Source: JBBSOK01 sp965219125 (GTDB lineage: Bacteria > Bacteroidota > Bacteroidia > Flavobacteriales > Flavobacteriaceae). From it: a DNA stretch of 64,000 nt. The stretch is taken from NCBI GenBank assembly GCA_965219125.1, contig CBDCMO010000002.1, forward strand, positions 1,736,001-1,800,000, read 5' to 3'. The stretch's first letter is position 1; every line of letters starts with the position of its first letter. A program made the translations under genes and the position numbers. Positions 41,745-50,216 of this stretch are shown here, piece after piece. The notes beneath the pieces were generated by a model. The model was not told where the DNA came from and searched no databases. It saw only the letters and a program-made list of their open reading frames with translations.

Positions 41745-42155
41745 ATGTATCCAGAACAATTAGTTAAGCCAATGCGCGAAGATCTTACCAGCATAGGTTT
41801 TGCAGAATTATATACAGAAAGTGATGTTGCAAATGCACTTAAAAAAGAAGGGACAACGCTTGTCGTTGTAAATTCAGTTTGTGGTTGTGCCGCAGCAAAT
41901 GCTAGACCAGGCGCGCGTATGTCATTGCAAAACGCTAAGCATCCAGACCATTTAGTTACCGTTTTTGCAGGAGTAGACCGTGAAGCTGTAGATGCAGCAA
42001 GAGCCGCAATGATACCCTTTCCTCCAAGTTCGCCTTCTATGGCATTATTTAAAAATGGCGAATTGGTACATATGTTAGAGCGTCATCATATTGAAGGCAG
42101 ACCGGCAGATATGATTGCTGAAAACCTAAAGGGCGCTTATAACGAATATTGCTAG
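41745..42155 (+). CDS. BrxA/BrxB-family bacilliredoxin
   Basis: 136 residues of the YphP/YqiW family. The redox site is the CGC motif in VVNSVCGCAAANARPGA. Further conserved parts are DHLVTVFAGVDREAVDAARAAM, FPPSSPSMALFKNGELVHMLERHHIEGR and a terminal Cys. In Bacillus these proteins remove bacillithiol from mixed disulfides. Bacteroidota that have them are thought to make bacillithiol-type thiols, but no biosynthesis genes are in the window. The protein is cytoplasmic. A 71-residue membrane protein follows 33 bp later. Confidence 0.93.
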   Translation: MYPEQLVKPMREDLTSIGFAELYTESDVANALKKEGTTLVVVNSVCGCAAANARPGARMSLQNAKHPDHLVTVFAGVDREAVDAARAAMIPFPPSSPSMALFKNGELVHMLERHHIEGRPADMIAENLKGAYNEYC

Positions 42156-42188
42156 ATTACCTGTTTAATCGTATAAAGTAAAACATAT

Positions 42189-42404
42189 ATGAATAGACCT
42201 ATAACCATAATCGTAGCCATATTTGCTTTCGGTGCTTTGGGCTATAATTTTTATGATAACCCTGAAGTTTCACACTTGTTTGGTAAAGAAATAAACGATT
42301 GGCTTTACCGTGCTTTTTGGATGGTTGTAATTGGCCTTTGTATTTATAACTATATCTATCTCGAAAAAAATACGCTGAGAGATAAGTCCAAGAAAAGACG
42401 TTAA
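42189..42404 (+). CDS. Small two-helix membrane protein
   Basis: 71 residues. There are two hydrophobic segments (~5-22 and ~40-60), a central NPEVSHLFGKEINDWLYR loop and a very basic tail (LRDKSKKRR). No known domain is recognised. The layout suits a small inner-membrane protein with cytosolic ends. It sits between the bacilliredoxin gene and a terminator, so it likely shares the bacilliredoxin transcript. Function is unknown. Confidence 0.7.
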   Translation: MNRPITIIVAIFAFGALGYNFYDNPEVSHLFGKEINDWLYRAFWMVVIGLCIYNYIYLEKNTLRDKSKKRR

Positions 42405-42424
42405 ATTAGACTTCCCTATTTTGA

Positions 42425-42456
42425 AAAACCGCTTCTAATTAAGGGCGGTTTTCTTA
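42425..42456 (+). terminator. Intrinsic terminator
   Basis: Stem AAAACCGC / GCGGTTTT (42425-42432 with 42445-42452) plus T-rich tail. It ends the bacilliredoxin unit, just before plsC copy 2. Confidence 0.85.
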
Positions 42457-42469
42457 TTTTTGATGTATA

Positions 42470-43225
42470 ATGAAATTACTTTTAAAAATTTTAATTTATC
42501 CTTTTTCAATGCTATTTTGGCTGCTTTTTGGGTTGTCTATTGTAATTTTTCATCCAATCCAATGGGCTTGCTTTAATTTTTTTGGCTATCAGGCACACAA
42601 AAAAAGTGTAGATTATCTCAACTTTTGTTTAACACGAATCCAGCACGTATTATTCGTAAAATATAAAATTGTAATAAATAATAGCATCCCCAAGAATGTA
42701 CCACTTTTAATTGTGAGCAACCATCAAAGTTTGTTCGACATTCCGCCAATAATTTGGTTTCTTCGAAGATATCATCCAAAATTTATTAGTAAAATTGAAT
42801 TGGGGAAAGGAATTCCTTCAATCTCATATAATTTAAAACAAGGTGGATCGATTTTAATAGATAGAAATAAACCGGAAGAAGCTGTTTCAGCAATGATTGA
42901 ATTTTCAAAATATCTCACAAAATTTAATAGAAGTGGCGTTATTTTTCCGGAGGGAACACGAAGTAGAACAGGTATTCCAAAACCATTTAAACCGAAAGGA
43001 CTTACAACTTTAATTGAAAATATGCCAAATGGGTATATTTTACCCATAACTATAAATAATTCATGGAAACTGCAACGCTTTGGCTTTTTCCCAATGCCTT
43101 TGGGCGTAAAATTTGAAATGACAGTTCATCCAACTTTAAAAATTTCAGAATATAATACTCAAGATTTAATTATGAAGGTTGAAAAAATAATTACTTCGAA
43201 AATTAAAATAAAAAAAAGTCTGTGA
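42470..43225 (+). CDS. 1-acyl-sn-glycerol-3-phosphate acyltransferase (PlsC family), copy 2
   Basis: 251 residues. The N-terminal membrane segment is ~8-32. Acyltransferase motifs are HX4D in SNHQSLFDIPP, LIDRNKPEEAV, and FPEGTRSRTG. ENMPNGYILPITINNSWKL is the family's last block. It carries out lysophosphatidate acylation or a related step at the inner membrane. It is distinct from the copy at 20613, with more classical EGTRS wording, and may be the main PlsC. A palindromic repeat begins directly after its stop. Confidence 0.92.
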   Translation: MKLLLKILIYPFSMLFWLLFGLSIVIFHPIQWACFNFFGYQAHKKSVDYLNFCLTRIQHVLFVKYKIVINNSIPKNVPLLIVSNHQSLFDIPPIIWFLRRYHPKFISKIELGKGIPSISYNLKQGGSILIDRNKPEEAVSAMIEFSKYLTKFNRSGVIFPEGTRSRTGIPKPFKPKGLTTLIENMPNGYILPITINNSWKLQRFGFFPMPLGVKFEMTVHPTLKISEYNTQDLIMKVEKIITSKIKIKKSL

Positions 43226-43306
43226 AACTCTGCAGTTCTTTGCGAAACGCTGTAGTATAGCTATTACGCGGAGTTGCGCAGAGAACCGCAGAGTTTCATT
43301 GAGAAA
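43223..43306. repeat. Palindromic repeat element, left copy flanking the HD gene
   Basis: GTGAAACTCTGCAGTTCTTTGCG is answered by CGCAGAGAACCGCAGAGTTTCA in inverted orientation, around TATAGCTATTACGCGGAGTT. A related copy lies at 43984-44090. It looks like a REP- or MITE-like structure and could form a long hairpin. Confidence 0.7.
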
Positions 43307-43330
43307 AATAAACCGCCAAAAAATACCAAC

Positions 43331-43983
43331 TTGAATACTGAAAAAATAATCTCAAACACAATCAATTTCGTAAAAACCGAGCTTAAAGATGCGGAAGGCG
43401 GTCACGATTGGTTTCACATAGAACGGGTTTATAAAAATTCGCTGCTACTTGCTTCAACGGAAAAAGTTGACATACTTGTAGTGTCGCTTGGCGCATTACT
43501 TCACGACATTGCCGATTCAAAATTTCATGACGGCGATGAAACGGTTGGGCAGAAAAAAGCGAAAGACTTTCTTACTTCTGAAAAAGTTTCAAATGAAATT
43601 ATTGAACATGTTATAAAAATAATTGAAAATATTTCATTTAAAGGTGGCAATAAAATTCAAACCTTTACTTCAAAAGAATTAGACGTTGTGCAAGATGCTG
43701 ATAGGCTCGATGCTCTCGGAGCTATTGGTATTGCAAGAGCTTTTAATTACGGGGGTTTAAAAACCGAAAGCTTTATGATCCGGAAATTGAACCAAACCGT
43801 AAAATGACACCTTCAGAATACAAAGCTTCCGAAGCACCAACAATCAATCATTTTTACGAAAAATTGCTTCTTCTGAAAGATAAAATGAACACCCAAACAG
43901 GAAAGAAAATTGCTGAAGAAAGACATAAATATATGGAAGGATTTCTAGAACAATATTATGCGGAATGGAATGCTGCTAAATAA
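43331..43983 (+). pseudogene. HD-domain phosphohydrolase broken by a frameshift
   Basis: TTG 43331 gives the likely start (NTEKIISNTINFVKTEL); the frame upstream of it comes from the repeat. HD-fold motifs are GGHDWFHIERVY, LLHDIADSKFHDGDE and DADRLDALGAIGIARAFNYGG. At a run of five G (43751-43755) the frame slips: the annotated reading ends at 43807. The +1 frame instead continues the family C-terminus (FKNRKLYDPEIEPNRKMTPSEY ... EERHKYMEGFLEQYYAEW) to TAA 43981-43983. Six G would restore a ~217-residue protein. The intact family is a predicted nucleotide phosphohydrolase (YpgQ/YedJ-like). This is either a real null allele or an assembly indel. Confidence 0.82.
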
Positions 43984-44090
43984 ACTCTCTGCTTTCCTCG
44001 GCAGTTTCTCCGCGAAACTCTGTGTTATAGCTGTTACGCAGACCTGCCTGCCACAGGCAGGGTTGCGCAGAGAAAACACAGAGTTTCACA
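43984..44090. repeat. Palindromic repeat element, right copy flanking the HD gene
   Basis: Contains GCGAAACTCTGTGTTATAGCTGTTACGCAGA and, inverted, GTTGCGCAGAGAAAACACAGAGTTTCAC. It matches the element at 43223-43306, with an extra nested palindrome CCTGCCTGCC-ACAGGCAGG at 44043-44061. That nested word also occurs inside mutY. Confidence 0.7.
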
Positions 44091-44097
44091 AAGAAAA

Positions 44098-45198
44098 TTA
44101 AAACAACTTCATCTGCGGATTTTTAAGTTGAAGATAATGCGAAACATCCATTGGCGGTTTGCCGTGTTTTGGCATATATTTTCGTTTTGCCAACTCCATT
44201 GTGTCTTTTATTTGTTTTGCAATATTACCGTCTCCACGCATTCTGCGGCCATAATTGCTATCGTTTAATTTGCCTCCGTGACATTCGGCTATTTGGTTTA
44301 AGATTCTTTCGGCTCTGTCGGGTATTGTTTTGTATGCCCAGTCTTTAAAAATTTCAGCTATTTGGCCATTAAGCCTTACTATGGTGTATGCAACATCTTT
44401 TGCGCCCAATTCTGCAACTGTTTTCACTAACGGAAGTATTTCATGACTATTCAACGAAGGAATAATAGGTGCCATCATAACCCGAACTGGAATTCCATTT
44501 TCTGAAAGAATTTGCACCGTTTTTAAACGCTGCTTTATGCTCGCCGTTCTAGGTTCCAGCAATCTGCGGGTATTTTCGGAAAGTGATGTAATTGAAATAT
44601 TTACCGAAATAATATTCAACTTTGCCATTTCCTTCAAAATATCTAAATCACGCAGGATTAATGAGTTTTTTGTGATGATGCCGGTTGGATGTTTCCATTT
44701 CAACATAACTTCCAAACATTGTCGGGTAATGTTTAATTTTCGTTCCAACGGTTGGTAGCAATCTGTATTTCCCGAAAAAACTATGGTTTCGCCCTGCCAA
44801 TTTTTCGAAGTTATTTTTTCCTCTAAAAGTTTGGAAGCATTTTTTTTGAAAAGAATATTTCGCTCAAAATCCAAGCCTGCGCCATAACCCCAATATTCGT
44901 GGCTATTGCGGGCGTAACAATACACACAACCATGCTCGCAACCTTGATATGGGTTGGCAGAATAACCCATACCAACATCGGGGCTGTTCACTTTGTTTAC
45001 AAAGGTTTTTGGGAAAACTTCAATGTAATTTGTTTTGTTTTTATCTGCTTCTTCGCCTTCAACTTCGCAATAATTTAAAAAATCGTCCAAGACTTCGTGG
45101 CTTTGGGCAAAGAAACGGTTATGCACATTTTTCTGCGCACCACGACCTTTTATTTGACTTTCAGACATACAAAAACTTTGAAGATTGGAGTTTTTCAA
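44098..45198 (-). CDS. PA0069-family radical SAM protein (SplB-like)
   Basis: 366 residues. The [4Fe-4S]/SAM cluster motif is CEHGCVYCYA (CxxxCxxC), within GYSANPYQGCEHGCVYCYARN. FSGNTDCYQPLERKLNITRQCLEVML follows, then VMMAPIIPSLNSHEI. The family resembles spore photoproduct lyase in its radical SAM barrel but is found in many non-spore-formers and its reaction is unknown. The gene abuts the right-hand palindrome and has no clear partner. Length and cysteines are normal. Confidence 0.9.
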   Translation of the reverse strand: MKNSNLQSFCMSESQIKGRGAQKNVHNRFFAQSHEVLDDFLNYCEVEGEEADKNKTNYIEVFPKTFVNKVNSPDVGMGYSANPYQGCEHGCVYCYARNSHEYWGYGAGLDFERNILFKKNASKLLEEKITSKNWQGETIVFSGNTDCYQPLERKLNITRQCLEVMLKWKHPTGIITKNSLILRDLDILKEMAKLNIISVNISITSLSENTRRLLEPRTASIKQRLKTVQILSENGIPVRVMMAPIIPSLNSHEILPLVKTVAELGAKDVAYTIVRLNGQIAEIFKDWAYKTIPDRAERILNQIAECHGGKLNDSNYGRRMRGDGNIAKQIKDTMELAKRKYMPKHGKPPMDVSHYLQLKNPQMKLF

Positions 45199-45243
45199 AG
45201 TTAATCATCTATTTGGATATATTCCTATTTACTGGAAATATTC

Positions 45244-46816
45244 CTAAAATTTAATTTTAACCATTAGTGGTTTATCATCACTTTCCGCTTCAACAAGAAT
45301 GTTGGTTTTGTTCATTAAAACACCAAAACGAACTGCTAATTGTGCATTGAAAATATTAGAATTGGTAGCCATTATATAACTTAAATCGCCAAATTCATCA
45401 ATTTTTCAAAGTGTAAAGTTGTGAGCCTTCCTTTAACTCTCTTCTGTTATTATCTAATCTTTTAATCTCATCAGACGCATTTACCAAATAGTAAAATTCG
45501 TTATCTTTAAACGTTGCCGTGTAAGAGAAAAACTTGATGTTATTTAATAACCAAGCTTGCTGAAATTTATTAATATTACGCGCCCAAATTAATTTCCCTT
45601 CTTCGTTAATGCGGCAACTTATAATATCTTTATACGTTTTTCGGGATTGTGTACTTCTTTCTGGAATATAAATTTCAGTTTCTTCAGCATTAAAAACTAC
45701 GTCGCCATTTGGGGTCATAAACATTTTTCTGAAAGAAAGGGTTGCATTTATTTTCTCCTTTACCTTGCCATATTTATCTATCATAAATTCCTCTGAAAAT
45801 GGTTGGAAAGATTCGCTTATCTTTTCTATAGATGTCTTGTTTATATTAAACCTAACAATGCCTTTAAATGGATAACCATTGCTAAAACTAATAGCCTTTG
45901 TGTCTTCTGGGTCTGTGTAAATACCAACTGTAGCCAACTTATCGCCTAGCGTAACCAATTGTAATGACATAATAATATTATTACTTTCAACCGGAAGTAT
46001 TTGTTGATTTTGTGATGATTTGTCACCTTTAAAAACAATAAACTTATAATTTGGCGCGTCGTTTTTCTCGTATTCCGTACTATTAGTATTAAAAATACGT
46101 GCCAAAAAATAAACGCTGCCATCATTGTCAAGAATCATATTTTGATATTCAAGTTGCAGATTATCTTTCTTTTCTTCATCACTTAAAATTTTGTCAAACT
46201 CGTGTTCATAAATTTTTTCAAAATTATTATTGAAGGTTATAACCCTTAGCGCATCAGACTCATTTGTCTTGGTAAAAAGGTTAATTGCAACAAACTGTCC
46301 ATTTTCAGATTGCGTTATTTCGCCTAAATTATTGTTGCTGAATTTGTTGAATTCCGGTTCACTCCGTATTCCGAAATGGTCATATTTATCAATTCTATTT
46401 CTATCGATTGAATAAATTTCCTTTTCCTTAAAATCGAATTTTTCTTTTGAAGATGTTAAAGTTGCAAAGGCGTATTTCTTTTCCTTTTGAAGATATTGAA
46501 ATTGAAGCAATACAACCGAATTTTCGCTTAAAAACAAGCCTTTTATTTCATTTCGGTCTACTTCAATAATCGTTTTTTCAAGTAATTTTAAATCTTTATC
46601 GTAATGTTCAATATAATAACCTTTTGGGTTTCCTTGGCTTGCATAAAAATTTCGGACAGCAAAAATGTCGCCATTGGTATCTTCTTTGGCAAACAGTAGC
46701 GAAGTTTTATATTTTTCGTCCGTGAAAACTTCACTAACTGTTGTATCGAGAAAATCTTTTTGTGCAAAACTGATAATTGAAATGAAAAGAAAAAACGTGA
46801 AAAGAAAATATTTCAT
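45244..46816 (-). pseudogene. Secreted protein of unknown function, frameshifted near the C-terminus
   Basis: ATG 46816 opens a signal peptide (MKYFLFTFFLFISIISFAQ); the longer upstream start is discounted. The protein is beta-rich with no domain I recognise. It contains KDFLDTTVSEVFTDEKYKTSLLFA near its start and RSTQSRKTYKDIISCRINEEGKLIWARNIN near its end, which suggests repeated propeller-like blades. The annotated frame ends at TGA 45398 after QLYTLKN. The next frame continues KIDEFGDLSYIMATNSNIFNAQ ... VKIKF to a TAG at 45244-45246. Removing one A from a run of five (plus-strand T-run around 45401-45405) joins them into ~524 residues. It is real decay or an indel error. Confidence 0.72.
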
Positions 46817-46911
46817 TTTGAAAAGGTTATATTTTGAAGTAGGCAAAATACAAAAACCGTTATTGTTTTGGTTTCTTTACAATAAATTCTGACTTGTAAA
46901 AAAAATGTTTA

Positions 46912-46975
46912 AAACGCTGCGCTCTCAGCGCCTTTGATGTGCAAATATTACCGCACAGGCGCAAAGGACGCTAAT
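46912..46975. repeat. Imperfect palindrome GCGCCTTTG-TGTGC / GCACAGGCGCAAAGGACGC
   Basis: CAGCGCCTTTGATGTGC (about 46927-46943) is inverted by GCACAGGCGCAAAGGACGC (about 46953-46971) around an AT-rich loop. It is GC-rich compared with its surroundings and intergenic. It may be a REP-like element related in style to those at 43.2 and 44.0 kb. Confidence 0.6.
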
Positions 46976-46988
46976 TAAACAGAGCCTA

Positions 46989-48815
46989 TTATTTTTGCCC
47001 AAAGGCCTTTTTAAGAGATTCTTTCCCTCCAACTACAGGAATTTCAATTGAAGTTCCATCCAAATCTACCGTCAGCACAGTTCCCGGTTCTGGCAAAAGT
47101 GTGAATTGGCTATCACTGGAAAATATCATCAAACCAATTTGTTGTCCTGCTGGAATTACTTGGTCATCTGGAATTAAATTGAATGACATTTCATAAAACT
47201 TGCCAGGTTGCAAAGGTTCACTTTCGGTTATCGACTTATAATTTTGCGGATCCGCCCAACCTCTTGTAATTATATTATCAGTTAATTTTGCCTTTTTATC
47301 ACTATTCCAAGGCAAAGAAACCATCCAAACCGAAAGATTTGCAGTCGGTTTGCTACTTGATACTTTGATGTTCAATTTTGAAAGTCCTGAAAGGTGCAAA
47401 TCTTCTTTTAAAACTGGGGTTACAAATAGTAATCTGTGATTTGAACTTTTAAGTTGCGCCAAAGAATCACCGGAAAAATTATAATCATCAACTAAAGTTA
47501 GCTTGCCTTGTTTTTTACCCTTTTCAACCGCTAAAATTCCTTCATTTTTTGAAGTAGAACTTAAATAAAGCGTAACTTTTTTAGCATCTGGATTTGGATA
47601 ATCTGCATAAGCTGTTGGATTGTCGTTTGTATCATTTTCCCTAACAATGTAGGCTTTAGGTCCTTTTTCTATTCCATTTTCAATTCCGAAGAGATAGTGC
47701 GTAAACCATTTATTCATCATTGTAAATGGTGGTGGGCCGCCGTGACCATATTGGTGATAATAAATTTTTACAGGAAGTCCCATTTCTTCCGCTTTTTTGT
47801 AAATACGGTAGCTGTGTTCTGGCATTACATTCCAATCATTAAAACCGTGCGACATGAAAAGTGCGGCTTTCATTGGTTTCATATCATTTAAATAATCTCG
47901 GCCTGCCCAAAAATCGTTGTAATCACCAGTTTTTCGGTCTATTCCATTTTTAATTTCGTCATCACGATAAACTTTGTCGCCGTAAGCGCGTTTAGATTCG
48001 TCGCCACTATGAATAAAATCGTACAGTACATCTACATCTTCCCCTAAATATCCGCCGGGCGAACGTACCAAACCATTGCTTCTATAATAATTATAATATG
48101 ACGTATTTGGCGCGATTGGAATAATTGCTTCAAGACCTTCAACACCAGTCGTGGCAGCGGCTAATGGAATTGTTCCGTTATATGAAGTGCCCGTCATTCC
48201 TACTTTTCCCGTTGTCCAATATGCTTTTACTTCTTCATTTCCGTCGGGTGTTGTGTAGCCGTTTGCTCGACCATTTAACCAATCGATTACCGCTTTAGGA
48301 GCTAACGACTCATTATCGCCGCCAACTGTTGGAGAACCTTGCGAAAGCCCAGTTCCCGGCGATGAGGAATGAACAACAATATAACCACGAGGCACCCAAG
48401 TTTTAATTTGACTATTTGAAATAATCGGTCTTTCACCGCGTCGTGTAACAGGTGGATGCTCAATTTCTTTTTCAGAATCTCCTATTTCATGATAAACATT
48501 ATGAAAAGCGCCTTCAACTTCTGGCGTGACACCAGCAAAATATGGGCTTGATTCGTAAACAACTGGAAGTTTTAAGCCCTCGGTTTCGGTTTGTTTTGGT
48601 CTTGTAACATCAACATGCATTCTGTCCGGTTTGCCGTCGCCATCGGTATCAAAAGTAGTTTCTACCCAAAGGTCGGTTCGTATCCAGTCTTTCATATCTT
48701 CAAAAGCTGGGACAATTTGCGCTTCGCCGTCTTTGAAGATTGGATGGGCTTTATCTTGTGCAAATAGTAAAGTGGCAAATAAAAATGCGAAGATAAAAGT
48801 GATATTATTTTTCAT
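46989..48815 (-). CDS. Secreted CocE/NonD-type (X-Pro dipeptidyl-peptidase, S15) hydrolase
   Basis: The 608-residue protein has a signal peptide (1-19, ending LLFAQ). The alpha/beta-hydrolase core has VDVTRPKQTETEGLKLPVVYESSPY and nucleophile Ser in KVGMTGTSYNGTIPLAAATT. The Asp region is SHGFNDWNVMPEH and the His region is YHQYGHGGPPPF. The C-terminal ~190 residues form the jelly-roll X-Pro dipeptidyl-peptidase domain (LRLSSTSK-type; SLPWNSDKKAKLTDNIITRGWADPQN). It cleaves X-Pro dipeptides or ester substrates in the periplasm or outside the cell. There is no T9SS tail. It stands alone on the minus strand. Confidence 0.92.
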   Translation of the reverse strand: MKNNITFIFAFLFATLLFAQDKAHPIFKDGEAQIVPAFEDMKDWIRTDLWVETTFDTDGDGKPDRMHVDVTRPKQTETEGLKLPVVYESSPYFAGVTPEVEGAFHNVYHEIGDSEKEIEHPPVTRRGERPIISNSQIKTWVPRGYIVVHSSSPGTGLSQGSPTVGGDNESLAPKAVIDWLNGRANGYTTPDGNEEVKAYWTTGKVGMTGTSYNGTIPLAAATTGVEGLEAIIPIAPNTSYYNYYRSNGLVRSPGGYLGEDVDVLYDFIHSGDESKRAYGDKVYRDDEIKNGIDRKTGDYNDFWAGRDYLNDMKPMKAALFMSHGFNDWNVMPEHSYRIYKKAEEMGLPVKIYYHQYGHGGPPPFTMMNKWFTHYLFGIENGIEKGPKAYIVRENDTNDNPTAYADYPNPDAKKVTLYLSSTSKNEGILAVEKGKKQGKLTLVDDYNFSGDSLAQLKSSNHRLLFVTPVLKEDLHLSGLSKLNIKVSSSKPTANLSVWMVSLPWNSDKKAKLTDNIITRGWADPQNYKSITESEPLQPGKFYEMSFNLIPDDQVIPAGQQIGLMIFSSDSQFTLLPEPGTVLTVDLDGTSIEIPVVGGKESLKKAFGQK

Positions 48816-48915
48816 CGGAAAAAATGTGTTTTGAAAATTGAAAATTCAACTGAAAAGAAAGTTGTTATAGTATGTTTTAATTCAAAATTGAATTAATAAA
48901 TAAATGTAACAAAAA

Positions 48916-48936
48916 CAGGCTAAACACGTTAGCCTG
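48916..48936 (-). terminator. Terminator after the DUF4199 gene
   Basis: Stem CAGGCTAA / TTAGCCTG with a 5-base loop; T-run on the minus strand from the A-run at 48911-48915. Confidence 0.75.
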
Positions 48937-48971
48937 AAATTAAATATTTTGAACAACAGAAAGTTATCTTT

Positions 48972-49430
48972 CTATTTCTTACTATCCATCGTGTTTCGTT
49001 TACCTTCCGGTGTGTTCCACGATTTTTTCAGCAATTGCATATAAGTCAACGAAAGAACAAAACTTGTTGCAAAGCCCATAATTACGAGCGCAACCAAAAG
49101 CATTGTCGCACCACTAGCATATTGGAAACCTGTATTCTTTACCAAGTTTATAGCAAATTCAGTATCTATTTGAAACATGAAAACCGCCATAAATACAGCG
49201 AAAATTATTGTTGCAAGTCCGCCAGTCATAACGCCCACCGTAAAACCCTTTTCATATTTTGGATTATTTTGATAACTACGCATTGCCATCCAAATTCCAG
49301 CAGCGTAAATAACACCGTTCAGCGCACTGAGAACTGGATATTTATGCCATCCAATCAATTTTAGCAATATGAAATATACAATTAGTACAACAGCAATACC
49401 AACGCCGAATTTAGTATAGATTTTAAACAT
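48972..49430 (-). CDS. DUF4199-type membrane protein
   Basis: 152 residues with four hydrophobic segments (~8-25, 32-50, 68-92, 110-138). Pattern and length fit DUF4199: MFKIYTKFGVGIAVVLIVYFI, GVIYAAGIWMAMRSYQNNPKYEKGFTVGVMTGG, then a polar loop and a last helix with GFATSFVLSLTYMQLLKKS. It is an inner-membrane protein of unknown function, widespread in Bacteroidota. It stands alone and is followed by its own terminator. Confidence 0.82.
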   Translation of the reverse strand: MFKIYTKFGVGIAVVLIVYFILLKLIGWHKYPVLSALNGVIYAAGIWMAMRSYQNNPKYEKGFTVGVMTGGLATIIFAVFMAVFMFQIDTEFAINLVKNTGFQYASGATMLLVALVIMGFATSFVLSLTYMQLLKKSWNTPEGKRNTMDSKK

Positions 49431-49661
49431 AACTATTAATTTTAAAGCGGAAAATTACTCAAATATAAGGTATTCTACACGAAAGTTTATGAAGTTTTTA
49501 TGGTTATAAAAAATGAAAAATTTCCTAATTCTCGAATATCCACACCCTATTCTGTTAAATAATTAAGGTTCAACAGAAAAGGAATTCAATTTATAAATCA
49601 CCAACTTTACTTTTAGAGTATTTTAAATTTTAGAAATGACCTTTAAAATTCAATTGAAAAA

Positions 49662-50216
49662 TTACTCCCACTCAACACTTTCCATAATTTGTCTAATATC
49701 TTCCCTCAAATATTCAGCAGCTGGAAAAATGGAATCATAATTAGGTTTCGTATTAAAGTATAATGCACCGTTCAGAAAATGCCGAATACTATCGGTAATA
49801 TAAAATTCTGCTTGTGTTGCTGCGTTACCGTTTATGCTGAAAAACATACCGTAAACATTTTTGTCAGGATTTACAAAAAGATGTTCAGGGATTCCGTTTG
49901 CTTTTCCAACGTGTTTATCTACCAATTTCTGAGCATCGTGGAGTAAAGAATCTAGATTATTTTTTCTAACATCTTGATAGGTTAGATAAATGGAAGCATT
50001 CATTTTTGGATAGGTAACAACAAAACCGCAATTTGGCTTTTTCTCTAATGTTGCAAAGTCGTTTATTAAAAATGTGAACCCACAATTACTTTCTGCTTTT
50101 TTGTAAGTTGCTTGCGGATAATCCAATCTCAGTTTTGCACTTGGCTTAACAATAACATCATCTTTACAGGAGCTGCAGACTATAATCAATAAAAAAACAT
50201 AGAATATTTTAAACAT
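49662..50216 (-). CDS. gldD: Gliding motility lipoprotein GldD
   Basis: 184 residues from ATG 50216, chosen because it starts a lipoprotein signal (MFKIFYVFLLIIVCSSCKDD, Cys17) and overlaps gldE by 8 bp. GldD signs are LDYPQATYKKAESNCGFTFLIND, CGFVVTYPKMNASIYLTYQDV and, later, PEHLFVNPDKNVYGMFFSINGNAATQ. It is a membrane lipoprotein needed for gliding and T9SS function in Flavobacterium; its exact step is unclear. It is the last gene of the mutY-ssb-gldE-gldD cluster. Confidence 0.93.
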   Translation of the reverse strand: MFKIFYVFLLIIVCSSCKDDVIVKPSAKLRLDYPQATYKKAESNCGFTFLINDFATLEKKPNCGFVVTYPKMNASIYLTYQDVRKNNLDSLLHDAQKLVDKHVGKANGIPEHLFVNPDKNVYGMFFSINGNAATQAEFYITDSIRHFLNGALYFNTKPNYDSIFPAAEYLREDIRQIMESVEWE

